DNA of 62,055 bases from a virus. A program made the translations under genes and the position numbers. Shown here piece by piece: positions 46,277-56,700 of the stretch. Positions within the stretch are counted from its first letter, which is position 1; the number at the start of each line of letters is the position of its first letter. The notes beneath the pieces were generated by a model. The model was not told the DNA's origin. It saw only the letters and a list, made by a program, of their open reading frames with translations, and did no database searches. The DNA lies in IMG/VR virus record IMGVR_UViG_3300045996_000553, positions 1-62,055 of that record; one strand, given 5' to 3'.

Positions 46277-46644
46277 TAGGCGAAGGGCATACGTGCGATA
46301 TATGGAAGCCTACGCAAACCATCGGGGATCAAAATAAGGTGTTGACCGCTTCTTACGAAATAAACGCATCTGATGTGGAGTGTCGCTTTCACGAAATCGG
46401 CTCCCGCGTTCGTATGCAGCTTGGCATTGCGGTAGACCCTACAGCAGACATTCAGGAACTTGAGGCAAAAGGAGCAGCCATAGAAGAACTGGATCAATAT
46501 TGGATTGTCAAATGGTTGGAAGAAGAGACGTATTGGCTCGTAACGCTTCCCGTTATGCACACGACAAAGCCGAAGGCGTATTGGAGAGCGACCTTGGAAA
46601 AGCTGCGAGGCGTTCCGGCAAGCGTAGAGGCGGGATATGATTAG
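46273..46644 (+). CDS. Head closure/stopper-like protein (123 aa)
   Basis: ATG overlaps the previous stop. It is beta-barrel in pattern (ECRFHEIGSRVRMQLGIAVD, then YWIVKWLEEETYWLVTLPVM), as in head-tail stopper proteins. Order between adaptor and tail-completion genes supports it. Confidence 0.58.
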   Translation: MIGEGHTCDIWKPTQTIGDQNKVLTASYEINASDVECRFHEIGSRVRMQLGIAVDPTADIQELEAKGAAIEELDQYWIVKWLEEETYWLVTLPVMHTTKPKAYWRATLEKLRGVPASVEAGYD

Positions 46645-47110
46645 AGCCGATTTCGAGTGTTTCTTTTCCGCCCTCCGCGATTTGATATACGACGTGTGGG
46701 AAATCCCTGATGGTTCGCCTATCCTTGAAGCGGGGGATGAACTGACGGAAGTTGACCCTGCCGATTTCGCGTTTCCCTGGGCCATAATAGAAGTAGGCGA
46801 CGAAGTAAGCGGGAACATCGGGCCTGCCGCTATGGATGTAACGTGGAATATCCCGGTTTATTTATGGCTTGTCACTGAAAAAACGGAAGACGAACACGCG
46901 GTTGAGGAAATGCGGGAAAAGTTGTCCGATCTTTCAACGAAGATATGGCGCGATCCGCATTTGAGAAACAACGCGAACAACGTTCAGCCAGGGAGCATTA
47001 GTTGGAATCCTTCCTCTCGCGCATGGCCTGTGGTTCCTGTGCAGGGAGTTACGGCGATGGGCGGATACGTTTTTAATACCTTTCAACTTATTGAATCGAG
47101 AGTGATGTGA
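46637..47110 (+). CDS. Tail terminator-like protein (157 aa)
   Basis: MIRADFECFFSALRDLIYDV, then PWAIIEVGDEVSGNIGPAAM and VTWNIPVYLWLVTEKTEDEH, is the alpha/beta layout of tail-completion/terminator proteins that cap the tail tube. Order in the operon agrees. Confidence 0.6.
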   Translation: MIRADFECFFSALRDLIYDVWEIPDGSPILEAGDELTEVDPADFAFPWAIIEVGDEVSGNIGPAAMDVTWNIPVYLWLVTEKTEDEHAVEEMREKLSDLSTKIWRDPHLRNNANNVQPGSISWNPSSRAWPVVPVQGVTAMGGYVFNTFQLIESRVM

Positions 47111-47598
47111 GACTGCACATAACGACGGATGGGACTTACTTGGCAAGGTGGCGGAACCGACAGATGAAGTTGGCTCCCGCCCTTCGACGTGCCGAAATCC
47201 GAGTTATGGAATACGCCAAAGAAAAAGCCATAGAATACTCCTCCAATCGCGCTTACTCAACGGCAGATGGTCGCAGGAAACGCAGGTATCCTTACGCGAA
47301 ACGGCATGTCAACGCCGCAACGGGAGCAAGAAATCCCGGTGCGCCTGGGTTGCCGCTTCCTGCCTTTAAGATCAATATTCAATCCGGCGATTTCGTGAAG
47401 AGTTGGGCGGTGAATACGCAGGAAACTCCTCAAGGATTCACGTCTTCTTTGTGGAATTACTCGGAACACGCAAAGTATATGCGGGGAACGAACCGGATGA
47501 TAGCGCGTCCGATCTTGCAGCGCGTCGGGCAGGATGTGAGAGCCTATCGTTTGAAAGTGGAGCCTGCGACGATACGAAAGGTGATGAAAGATGGGTGA
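47107..47598 (+). CDS. HK97 gp10-like tail completion protein (163 aa)
   Basis: A basic protein: GTG start overlapping the previous stop. MKLAPALRRAEIRVMEYAKE, then YSTADGRRKRRYPYAKRH and DFVKSWAVNTQETP, resembles gp10-family minor tail/neck proteins. Assigned by pattern and order. Confidence 0.6.
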   Translation: MRLHITTDGTYLARWRNRQMKLAPALRRAEIRVMEYAKEKAIEYSSNRAYSTADGRRKRRYPYAKRHVNAATGARNPGAPGLPLPAFKINIQSGDFVKSWAVNTQETPQGFTSSLWNYSEHAKYMRGTNRMIARPILQRVGQDVRAYRLKVEPATIRKVMKDG

Positions 47599-48091
47599 CA
47601 GCAATCCCGCCAATCGCCTATTCGCGTCGGACGTTTATACGCTTGTTTTGTATCATGGCGATCTTGAGTTTAGCGAACTGGATTACGACAATCCTAGCCA
47701 TAAAGTGTATAATATGCTTGCATTGTTTCGCTCGTTCCGACTGTCTTGCGCGGTGACGGAAGATGACGGTTCCGCTACCTGGGATACCGGGCATTACCCG
47801 CTTCCTTATCGCCAACGATGGACGTGCGAAGTCGAAATGGCGCAGGATATGTTTGTCACAGGCAACCAATACGATAGTATTTACCATCTTTTTAGAAGTT
47901 TGGGAGTGGGACCGTATTGGTTGGTTTTCAAAAAAGCTATATCAGCCGTCAATCCTACTCTTATCGCTACTCCTTACGGTCAACGGGGAAGCATTAACAA
48001 CTTTGCGGATATAGTTGCAATGGACGGCCCACAACTGCAAACGGCGACGTTCAGTATGTGGGGAGTTCCCGTAGCGATTCCCGTAGAATAG
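47591..48091 (+). CDS. Tail-tube-like protein 1 (166 aa)
   Basis: First of three consecutive genes of 152-168 aa with the beta-sandwich rhythm of tail tube proteins. RQRWTCEVEMAQDMFVTGNQ and LQTATFSMWGVPVAIPVE are central and terminal strands. It overlaps the upstream gene by 8 bases. It could be an initiator or tip ring of the tube. Less certain than the next gene. Confidence 0.5.
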   Translation: MGDSNPANRLFASDVYTLVLYHGDLEFSELDYDNPSHKVYNMLALFRSFRLSCAVTEDDGSATWDTGHYPLPYRQRWTCEVEMAQDMFVTGNQYDSIYHLFRSLGVGPYWLVFKKAISAVNPTLIATPYGQRGSINNFADIVAMDGPQLQTATFSMWGVPVAIPVE

Positions 48092-48100
48092 GAGTTTAAT

Positions 48101-48607
48101 ATGGCACTCGCAAATCGCGCTTATGTTTGGGAAAGTCAAGTAGTATCGCTGACGGATACCAACGGCGCATCTACCGATCAAGTAGCCAACTTGATTAAAA
48201 TTTTTCGCAACCTTGAAATACGAATTACGACCGATACGATGGAAGCCGATGTAGCGCATGATCCGGCTGACGATGAAAATATCTGGCGGCATCCGCGTCC
48301 GAGAAGTCGGGAATGGAATGTTAGCATTACAGCCGTTGTTACTGATAATGCGTCCAGTTCCGGCGCGACGGAACAACTTTTTGAGTTTGCCGGAATTGGT
48401 TTGGGATCATCTAGCAATGACGGTCAGATGGATTTTGCGTATCTTGGTCCAGTGCCAGTATCGCCGGGAACAGGTGCAGGCATATTTTCCGTATCAGGTT
48501 TGATGACAGTTGAATCCGTCGAACTCAACTACCCTGGGGAAGAAGCGGAACAAGTTATTAACCTCGTAGGTTACGGAACGCCTACCGTTGAACTTAGAAC
48601 TTCTTAG
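48101..48607 (+). CDS. Major tail tube-like protein 2 (168 aa)
   Basis: It starts MALANRAYVWESQVVSLTDT with a GGAG site. SREWNVSITAVVTDN, an Ala/Ser loop, and VSGLMTVESVELNYPGEEAE fit tail-tube proteins of long-tailed phages, which polymerise around the tape measure. One of three candidates for the major tube protein. Confidence 0.62.
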   Translation: MALANRAYVWESQVVSLTDTNGASTDQVANLIKIFRNLEIRITTDTMEADVAHDPADDENIWRHPRPRSREWNVSITAVVTDNASSSGATEQLFEFAGIGLGSSSNDGQMDFAYLGPVPVSPGTGAGIFSVSGLMTVESVELNYPGEEAEQVINLVGYGTPTVELRTS

Positions 48608-48615
48608 GAGACAAT

Positions 48616-49074
48616 ATGGCTGCTAACGTTACGGTTGCTGCTGAAGATCGTATCTATACCTGCGATGTGGCTCTTCTAGAGATAGGCGGAACCGATATTT
48701 TAGGTTTGTTTACGAACTGCTCTCTTCGTGTGAATTTTGATATGGTGAACGCTTTCTTGCCTCACGATATTAACGATTCCACAAGCAAGGGATTTATCCA
48801 AAATCGAACGAAACGCAAGCAATGGAGCGTTGAACTCGGAACGGTTGTGGAAAAAGTCCTCAATTCTTTCATTTTGCTTGAACTAGCTATCGCTCCTCCT
48901 GTGGGAGACATAGAACGAGATAGAGGGCAAATTTCCGTAGAAATCTGGCGACCGGGAGGAACAGCTTATACCGGGCTTGCTGTGATTACGGAAGCGGCTT
49001 TTACTATCAATATGGATAGCGTTATGATGCAATCCGGCACGTTGATGGGATACGGTCCACTTGTCGCAACATAA
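48616..49074 (+). CDS. Tail tube-like protein 3 (152 aa)
   Basis: TNCSLRVNFDMVNAFLPHD, KQWSVELGTVVEKVLNSF, QISVEIWRPGGTAYTGLAVI and FTINMDSVMMQSGTLMGYG give the same strand order as the neighbour upstream. It sits directly before the tail chaperone genes, the usual place of the major tail protein. Confidence 0.6.
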   Translation: MAANVTVAAEDRIYTCDVALLEIGGTDILGLFTNCSLRVNFDMVNAFLPHDINDSTSKGFIQNRTKRKQWSVELGTVVEKVLNSFILLELAIAPPVGDIERDRGQISVEIWRPGGTAYTGLAVITEAAFTINMDSVMMQSGTLMGYGPLVAT

Positions 49075-49083
49075 GGAGAATCA

Positions 49084-49587
49084 ATGAGCGATATTTATGA
49101 ACTTCCGAAAATGCGAAAGAAACTTACCAAGGAAGAACTTCTGAAGAAAGCGGATCGAATCTACCAAGAAGACTTCCCGATCAATAAGCCCGAATACGAC
49201 GGGGATGTGACCATTCGCGCCGTAGCGGATACGTCTGAGTTCAATCTTATTCAGGAAGAGATTGAAAAGCTTACGAAGATCAATGAGCATATCGGACTTC
49301 AGGGCAAGCGACGTTCGGAGCGTGAAATCTATGCGGCAGCGTATTGTTGCCAATGTATGATCGAACCGGATGTGACGATTGACGAAGCGTTTCAAATGCT
49401 GGATAACCTTGGGCCTGTCGCAACCATTATCGCCAATCGCATTATGTTGATTTCCGGTTTGACTTCGGGCAGCGTTGAAGCTGCGGAGGAAAAGCTGCGG
49501 AAAGATACATTTCCGTCTCATGCAAATGGCTCTAAGTTTCAAATATCTGAAGAGACACCCATCGGAGTTGGACCTGACGCTAACTGA
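49084..49587 (+). CDS. Tail assembly chaperone (gpG-like)
   Basis: A 167-aa, mainly helical protein (IQEEIEKLTKINEHIGLQGK, then IYAAAYCCQCMIEPDVTIDE) just ahead of the tape measure gene. It occupies the gpG position; a second frame (49475-49657) overlaps its 3' end, as expected for a frameshifted gpGT. It would coat the tape measure protein and recruit tube subunits. Confidence 0.75.
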   Translation: MSDIYELPKMRKKLTKEELLKKADRIYQEDFPINKPEYDGDVTIRAVADTSEFNLIQEEIEKLTKINEHIGLQGKRRSEREIYAAAYCCQCMIEPDVTIDEAFQMLDNLGPVATIIANRIMLISGLTSGSVEAAEEKLRKDTFPSHANGSKFQISEETPIGVGPDAN

Positions 49588-49657
49588 ATGGGTGGAGATG
49601 CAAGCGTTCGCGAACATCGAGCAAAAAGAAAACGAAAAGGCGATGAAGAGGAAGTAA
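49475..49657 (+). CDS. Tail assembly chaperone frameshift extension (gpT-like)
   Basis: This frame overlaps the end of the gpG-like gene in the +1 (or -2) frame and ends just before the tape measure gene. KYLKRHPSELDLTLTEWVEM followed by QAFANIEQKENEKAMKRK is typical of the T part of gpGT in other phages. It has no ribosome site, so it should be made as a fusion by ribosomal frameshifting. The exact slip site is unknown. Confidence 0.68.
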   Translation: MKLRRKSCGKIHFRLMQMALSFKYLKRHPSELDLTLTEWVEMQAFANIEQKENEKAMKRK

Positions 49658-49660
49658 TCA

Positions 49661-51175
49661 ATGGCGGATATTATCGACAGGCTGATAAGCAGGGTGGAGT
49701 TTGTCGGTATTGCCGTTGCCATATCGTCTATTAAAAACGTCACGACAGCACAGGAACGTCTTGAGAAACAGCAAGGGCGATTGGCTTCCGCAAGTGCAAA
49801 AGCGGCGGCAGCGCAAGATAAACTCAATCGGGCGCATGAACGGATGATGCGAAGCATCAACAGTCCGAACGGCACGTATCAAGGATTCCAACGGGCGCAG
49901 GCTGCGTATTTAGGACGATCCCAACAAGCATCGAACGCCTACAACATAATGAACACCCAACAACGGAAAGTAAATGCCGCCGATACGATGAAACAAAACG
50001 CTAGAGGCGATATGATGGCTACTATCGGCGGGGTAGTTGGCGTATATGCCGCGCAAAAAATAACGGAACTTGGCGCGGCTGCTATGGAAACGTCGATCAA
50101 GTTTGAAAACCTTCGCACGTCTCTTACCGTTCTTTATCGTGACGCGGCAGTTGGCGAACAAGCGTTTGAATGGGTAAAGAACTTTGCCAAGCAAACGCCG
50201 TTCTCTGTCGAAAGCGCGACACAGGCGTTTATTCGATTAACGACGCTCGGTATTCAGCCTACGGTTCGCAACCTTAAAATCCTCGGTGGACTTGGCAATA
50301 TGTTCGGACGCGATTTTTCCGATGTTGCTATGGCTGCAGGTATCGGCGCGGCAGGCAACTTTTCGCGTTTGATTAGAGGTTTTGGCATCCGACGCGAAGA
50401 CGTTGCCGCTAACGCGCCTAAAGGAACAGTTCCTTTGCAGGGAGCGATTGCCGCTAAAGATCGTCCTGTTGTATTTGAAGCCATTTTGAAAACGATTGAA
50501 CAAAAATTTCCCGGCGCGTTCGATAGATTTGCTGCAACGACGGAAACTGCTAGAAGTAACTTTTACGATAGCGTTCAACAGGTGTTGGCTTCAATGGCTA
50601 AACTTGCGTTTGGTTCTGATAGTTTGAAAAAAACCTTCGATGGTTTAAGACAAATAGCAGGTTTCGTCAACAATGTTATTAAAGCATTGGATATTTTCAA
50701 AGGCGCGTTGATCTTAGGCGCGACTGCATTTACTATCGGTGTTATCGAGATATTAGATAAAGTAACCTTTGGTTTGTTGAATAAACTGATAGGAGGGAAA
50801 CTTTCAACTGCATCGGATTATTTAGCGGCGGCAGGCCAAGAACAGTGGCGACAAATGGGTTTGACGCTGCAAAGTATGTCTAAATATGCGATAGCTTCAG
50901 AACCTCCCCAGGCCCCTTTAGGGAAGCCGCTAGGGGGCGAAGAAGCTAATACTATGGCGAACGCGATTCGGCAAATCGTCGGACAATCAGGTATCGCTCA
51001 AATCGGCGTGAACGCTTCCGAGTTGCCGGGGCTTGGCAATCCGATGAAGAAGCCTCCGGTAACGGTGAAGGTGGAAGGATCAAACGGCTCCAACTTCAAC
51101 CAACTAGTTGAGGAGATTTTGAACAAGTTTCTCTACGACGCGAACCGACATGGCTACTCCTTTGATACGAATTAA
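49661..51175 (+). CDS. Tape measure protein (504 aa)
   Basis: Helical N-terminus with a long coiled coil (TTAQERLEKQQGRLASASAK, later AAAAQDKLNRAHERM). The middle carries the tape-measure core (TSIKFENLRTSLTVLYRDAA, FAKQTPFSVESATQAFIRL, IGAAGNFSRLIRGFGI). A hydrophobic segment at about 345-375 is consistent with membrane passage. Using the usual ~0.15 nm per residue the tail would be short, roughly 75 nm. It follows the chaperone genes as expected. Confidence 0.85.
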   Translation: MADIIDRLISRVEFVGIAVAISSIKNVTTAQERLEKQQGRLASASAKAAAAQDKLNRAHERMMRSINSPNGTYQGFQRAQAAYLGRSQQASNAYNIMNTQQRKVNAADTMKQNARGDMMATIGGVVGVYAAQKITELGAAAMETSIKFENLRTSLTVLYRDAAVGEQAFEWVKNFAKQTPFSVESATQAFIRLTTLGIQPTVRNLKILGGLGNMFGRDFSDVAMAAGIGAAGNFSRLIRGFGIRREDVAANAPKGTVPLQGAIAAKDRPVVFEAILKTIEQKFPGAFDRFAATTETARSNFYDSVQQVLASMAKLAFGSDSLKKTFDGLRQIAGFVNNVIKALDIFKGALILGATAFTIGVIEILDKVTFGLLNKLIGGKLSTASDYLAAAGQEQWRQMGLTLQSMSKYAIASEPPQAPLGKPLGGEEANTMANAIRQIVGQSGIAQIGVNASELPGLGNPMKKPPVTVKVEGSNGSNFNQLVEEILNKFLYDANRHGYSFDTN

Positions 51176-51178
51176 ACT

Positions 51179-53557
51179 ATGCCTATTTGCGATAAATTTA
51201 CGGAAAGCGCAGGGATACGCTATATCTCGGTTAAAGAATCGGGATATGCTTTCGATGCGCGTCCCGGCGCGTCCGTAGATGCTTGGAAGTTTACAAACAC
51301 TTACGCTTGGCCTCCTCCTCAAAAGTTTTATGGCGCGGGGCCTGTAAAAGTCATTACGGCTGCAGAAATCAACTCGCCCATAACCCTTATGCCTGCGTAT
51401 CTTGATCCGACGTGGGAAACGAACACGTCCACCAAGAAAGAGTTTGCTAGAGAAAAACTGGATTACTACTCCATTGTATCTGGACAGTGGACGGAATACC
51501 CTCGACTTCACGAAAAAGATTGGGTTCATATCAACAAATCGGATACGGGAACGCTCAGAAGCAAGAAGCCTCTTGCCGCCAATCGCGGCCTTGCCATACA
51601 TTTCAGGGCTTACGGGCCTACGCTCGGTCAGCGAACGATTCTTTCCGTTCAGTTCGGATCGAACGACGTGAACAAAATGTTTACGCTGAACATCAATGCA
51701 GACGGCAAAGGCTACCTGTCTAAAGGCGTAGGCTCCTCGCTTCAAAAACTGGCTGAAGGCGACTTGGTTCCGAACCGTTGGGGAAGCCTTACCGAACAAT
51801 GGCATAAGGTTTTCATCCTCCCGCATGGACGGAACCGCATCCTGGTTACGTCCTCTTCGGGCGGTTCGTTTATGTGGCAAGACCCGAACATTCCGCGAAG
51901 CGAAGGCAACGATCTTATCTCCAAGCTGACCGAACTCGCTTATTATACGATTGTCGCCAATCAGAAAGTGGCGCATCAAATCCGTCCGATTGCTTATACG
52001 GGCGCAAGCGAAGGTTCTTCTACGGCAAAAAAAGCAACGGGAACCATTGAGCCGATTCATCCTGATTTGTTTTCGACGGAGCGCGAACCTGTTCTCGCTG
52101 AAACTATTCAAAGTATCGAATACGACCGGATGAACTCTGTTATCCTGCCGTCCCACGTTACGGTCACTTACCATAAGAATACGCTGTCTACGATGAAACG
52201 CTACAGCGTGAAGCCTGTCATCAAACTGGCGCGTCCGAATGTTTCCGAAGAACATATTTATCATTCGCCGTTCTTTTACCGAGGAGAAATTCGGCAAGAA
52301 GCGTTGCGGCAACAAACGCACGATGAATCGCTAGACTTTCTTTCAGATGTAGTGGAGTTCAATCACAACCAGGATGAAAAGTTAATGTCCGGTTCCATTC
52401 GTCTAAAGAACGGGCATAATCACGGTCAACTCAAGAATCTGTTCAATATCCCGTTTGAATGGAACGAAGACGGGAACGTTTGGATCAAAGGCATCCTGAC
52501 AAAACCAACCGTAACGGTGAAGGGCAATCAGCAGTTCCTTGAAATGGACTTGCAGGATATGCAGCGTTGGTTGGACAACACTTTCGTTGCCGATCTGAAC
52601 CGTTTGGACGGCATGGGAGTGGATGACGCGGTAAAAGCGTTGCTTGTCGCCGTAGGGTTCCCTAAAAACGGCGCATGGTGGGATATAGACGAAACGCCGT
52701 CTTATGTGGATCGTAAAACCGGAGAACGAAAGAAGGTTACAAAACTTTCCAAAGGGGAAGCTGACGATGATCCTACCAATCTAACGGATGTAATGCGAAG
52801 CGTTACCGATTGGCTGGATTATATCGTCAATACCTATACGTCTTCCTCCGAATACCCGTTCCGATGGGTTTATGGTTATCGTCCGTATTTGAATGTCGCA
52901 ACCGGGTTTTACGAATATCGCTTCTTCTTTAAAAATCCCTCGCAGTTTTCAACGACTCCGGTTAAGGTGTTCTGGCCTACAACCGATCTGGCGTTGTTGC
53001 CCGTAGACGACGGAGGAGGAGGAGCGACGGTTGAAACCGCTTACCGGAGCGTTCATCAAAATCTAACGAGTTATTTGATTGAGCCGCAATTCAACGCGCT
53101 TCATTGCGTCGGAATGGATGAAACTCAAAAACCGATCATCAAATACAAAGAAGATAAGAACAGCATCGACGCTACGCTTATGTATAACGCGACGGAAACC
53201 AAGCCTGCACAGCCTGCTAACTGGTTGGCGGAAAAACGCTACGTCGCTTATCTCGATAGCGCGTTGAACACGCCCGAACTCGTTACGGCGGCGATGGGCA
53301 AACTCTTTGCAAGAGGAAGCAAGACGCGACAGCATATCGAGTTCCAAGCGCAATGGGAGCCTACCATAAGGCTGTGGGATTTGATTAGAATAAAGAACTA
53401 TATGTCGAACGGCACGTCGCTTTCTACGCACGATTACCGTATCATCGGATTTAAAGTCGATCACAAGAACGACTGCAACGAAGCGTTTGCGGGGCAATAC
53501 ATTAACCGCCCTACCACCTACGTTGCGGAAAGATGGTATAACGAACGTGAGATTTAA
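51179..53557 (+). CDS. Tail tip / baseplate hub-like protein (792 aa)
   Basis: Large, beta-rich protein following the tape measure. The N-terminal ~300 residues form a beta domain. A central part (FNHNQDEKLMSGSIRLKNGH, KGNQQFLEMDLQDMQRWLD, then YTSSSEYPFRWVYGYRPYLN) resembles hub/tail-tip proteins that bind the tape measure end. I assign it by order and general pattern. The start has a weak ribosome site. Confidence 0.6.
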   Translation: MPICDKFTESAGIRYISVKESGYAFDARPGASVDAWKFTNTYAWPPPQKFYGAGPVKVITAAEINSPITLMPAYLDPTWETNTSTKKEFAREKLDYYSIVSGQWTEYPRLHEKDWVHINKSDTGTLRSKKPLAANRGLAIHFRAYGPTLGQRTILSVQFGSNDVNKMFTLNINADGKGYLSKGVGSSLQKLAEGDLVPNRWGSLTEQWHKVFILPHGRNRILVTSSSGGSFMWQDPNIPRSEGNDLISKLTELAYYTIVANQKVAHQIRPIAYTGASEGSSTAKKATGTIEPIHPDLFSTEREPVLAETIQSIEYDRMNSVILPSHVTVTYHKNTLSTMKRYSVKPVIKLARPNVSEEHIYHSPFFYRGEIRQEALRQQTHDESLDFLSDVVEFNHNQDEKLMSGSIRLKNGHNHGQLKNLFNIPFEWNEDGNVWIKGILTKPTVTVKGNQQFLEMDLQDMQRWLDNTFVADLNRLDGMGVDDAVKALLVAVGFPKNGAWWDIDETPSYVDRKTGERKKVTKLSKGEADDDPTNLTDVMRSVTDWLDYIVNTYTSSSEYPFRWVYGYRPYLNVATGFYEYRFFFKNPSQFSTTPVKVFWPTTDLALLPVDDGGGGATVETAYRSVHQNLTSYLIEPQFNALHCVGMDETQKPIIKYKEDKNSIDATLMYNATETKPAQPANWLAEKRYVAYLDSALNTPELVTAAMGKLFARGSKTRQHIEFQAQWEPTIRLWDLIRIKNYMSNGTSLSTHDYRIIGFKVDHKNDCNEAFAGQYINRPTTYVAERWYNEREI

Positions 53558-53768
53558 TCAGAACTTGGGCAAGCAGGCCAAAGGCGTAACGCATATATCT
53601 CCTATGGTAACGACGCGGCAGGCGTTCGGAAACGCCGTATTGAAAGACGCGCTTGCGTTGCCGGAAGGTCAGGCTTCGACTTCGCTGACCGACAGCGACG
53701 GAAAACAGCAATTCATCTTTGGCGTAACGCCGCTAACGAGTGATGTAAGAATGGGAAATGCTGAATAA
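53547..53768 (+). CDS. Small tail protein (73 aa), GTG start
   Basis: GTG 53547 lies in the 3' end of the hub gene and the frame begins MRFNQNLGKQAKGVTHISPM. The frame is open from 53487 but there it overlaps coding sequence. It overlaps the next gene by one base (TAATG). Probably a small tail-tip part; not recognised. Confidence 0.55.
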   Translation: MRFNQNLGKQAKGVTHISPMVTTRQAFGNAVLKDALALPEGQASTSLTDSDGKQQFIFGVTPLTSDVRMGNAE

Positions 53769-56700
53769 TGCCGTTTGGAGGAACGACCGGAGCCGATTAC
53801 AGGCGAAAATACAAGCGCACGTTTGAAAGAACGTATGTCGTATCGGGTCGGCTTACTCTTGATTATTGCGGAGGCACTTCGGATGGTTCGGGATGGGAAG
53901 GCAGCAACTACTACCATACTTACGTGCCGGGGCAGTTCCCGGGCCATAGAGTAACGGGATACGCAGGATTTGGGCCGCGATTTGAAGTGCGAACCGGACT
54001 TCAAAACAGTAATCCCTTGCGAGAAGGTTCCGTCGATCCGGCTTGGGTGACGCAAGTTTTAATGAATAATCAGCCGATTGTGATATGGGCAAACGACGCT
54101 GAAGCAAGTTGGGATGAAGACAACCCTGATTTAACTCCTCCTGGCGAAACCGTAACGATGGATTTTACTTCTACGGTTGCCTGCGAGGAATGGGCTTTCG
54201 AGAGTTGGTCTTATGGGTTGGTTCGTCCCGGTCGGCAAAACGACATGGTTCAAGCGTTGTATATGAAACCTGTCGGAACGGTTCATTCCTCATGGCTCAT
54301 TACAACAAGCGGCGGAAGTGAAATTGATCCTGCCCCTTCTAACGACACTCCTCCCAATCTTTCCAACCATTACAATAAGTTCGATACAATGGCGGAATGG
54401 GCGAACGGCTTTTCGGAAGGCGATCTTTCCGATTACGGCGGATTGGTTGACAATGGTTTCGGCTTGTATTTCAATGCAGGCTACTACGCGCCAACCGAAG
54501 GCGACTTGCCATTTCCCGCCATATTCGGAGAAGCGGCAGTTCAAACTTTTCACGGTCCTACCGAGTGGGGCGGAATCGCTTACCATTTTAACAATCCGGT
54601 TGCTCCCGCTAAAGCGCAAGGAACACCGATCACTAAGAGCGATTTCCAGTTTCAAGCAATTTCACGTCCCGGCACAGTCAGCTTTTTAGGCGTAGATACG
54701 GGTAGCGTGTATATCGTTCCCGATTACACCGTTCGTCTAAAAGGCGACGTGATTGATTGGGAAGAACGCTCTCTTCCCGTTCACATTGTCAACCATGAAA
54801 GCGTGTATGAAACGCCGATAACTTCTCCCATATCGACAGGCAGCAAGCAGGAAAATCCAGGGGATTACGATATTGTTCCTGACGATCTTGAGGAGTTGGG
54901 ACACGATCCCGCCGATTACGACTGCATTACGCTGAAAACAGGGCAGTCTTGGTCGTCCATGACGCTCGATCACGCTTCCTCGCTAGTGGTTGAAACGTTT
55001 GTCAGAAGTTATCCGGTCGGTTTTGCCTGGACCGCCACCGGATGCACAACTTCGACGGTTGCAGACGGATTAAGATGTGTCGCCACAGGCGCAAGTCCTA
55101 AAATTGAGCGCAACTATCGGAACGACTTCAACGACATTGCGCCGGATACGGGCGCGGGTCCTGCCGATTGGTTTAGCGACTACGGCGCGGAAATACCGGA
55201 CGAAGTATTGTTGTGGTTCACTACAGGCGAAACGAGTCCCGAATACTTTCAGAACTCCAAAGCCGAATGGCCCAAGGTAAGAAAGAAACTTCGTCCTGAC
55301 AGCGATATATTCAACTGGTCCACCTATCGCTATCTTTATGTAAAAGCGAAAGCGGATTCCGCCTGCAATCTCACCCTCTTGGTTGAATACGACAATCTTC
55401 GCATCAAGCCGAACGAAGCTAAAAACTTCGCTTACAATCCCGTTCGACAAGATTTTACCGTAACCATTGTAGTTCCATTAACAACCGCAATGGCGGAACA
55501 TGAAATCGACTTGCCGGGACTTTTAAAAGACACGAATGAAATCATCGGGCAAGACGGAATCCAGTCCATCAAAAAAGTCACGTATTCTTTTCCTGCCGGA
55601 AGAATCGTCACGCTCAATCAACTGACGCTGAAAGAGAAAAACAAAACCATTGTAGAGGTTCATCATCCGAACCCGCTTTCCGATCACTTTTCCATCGAAA
55701 ACTTTGAACTTGGCGGGATTACAGGGATAACGGACGGATACCGTTCCTTATGGCTTGACGGGTATTCCAAGTGGGGATTTCCGATCTATGAAGCCGATGA
55801 AACGTCGAACTTCCAAAGTTGCCTTCTGATGGGAAACCTCGCAACGGAAATCGGTTTGCAGGAAGGATGGTCGGCAACGCTTGGCGACGATCCTGATGAT
55901 AACGGCCCTGATACGTATTCTCCCAACTTTGCTATCTGGCTTGAAGAAACGTTTGGAAATACGTGTCCGGCGATCCTCGCGTCAAAGAGAGGGTATGGAG
56001 CCGTCAAGGTCTATCCCGAAAGCAATATGGAGTTTGAAATCAAAGCGACGGTGGGATTTGGCGCAATCGGACTTATTTACGATCCTGACACGCACTTGCC
56101 CGTTTCAACCAGAGTGCTTGCCGTAGACCCGTCCGACGATAGTTTCCCTTCGCTTCCCGCCTATATTGCGAGTGACGATTACGAGATTAAGGACGATTCG
56201 ACTTCAGATAGTCTGGGGCGGTTTGAGCATCAACTGAAGGACCCGATACCGCTTGAATGGCGTAGCGGTCCCAATACGCCGGATGAACAGGTCTATCCCA
56301 TTCCGCTTCCGATTTCAGGTCCGGGAGGAACCGATTTCTCCGCGATGCCTCTGCCTACGTTTTCACGCGGAATTATATGGCTTGCGTTCGGAGGCAAAGG
56401 CGTATTCGGGTCGGCGGAAGGCTATCCCGTCATCGTCACGTCTTCGGACCTTGATAGTTTCGTTGTCTTGGTTGAAGATGATACACTAAAACTGGCAAGA
56501 AGGATGGGCGCGGAAACCGCTTACACGCGGTTTGAAATCGGAACGGGCTTGAACGGCCCTTGGGTTGTAAAAAATGAAGCCAATAGAAGTTATCCGCTTT
56601 ATGTTGTCGGTCATTTGGATAGCGGTAATTTATTATTGCTTAAAAATACTCGGCTAGGCGCGGATACGGATTGGAAGATTAAAGTGGTTTGTCCCGGCAA

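Noticed and set aside
51104-52321. 405-codon open frame on the minus strand opposite the tail tip gene
   Set aside because: Shadow of the plus-strand gene; composition is Arg/Phe-rich and shows no domain pattern.
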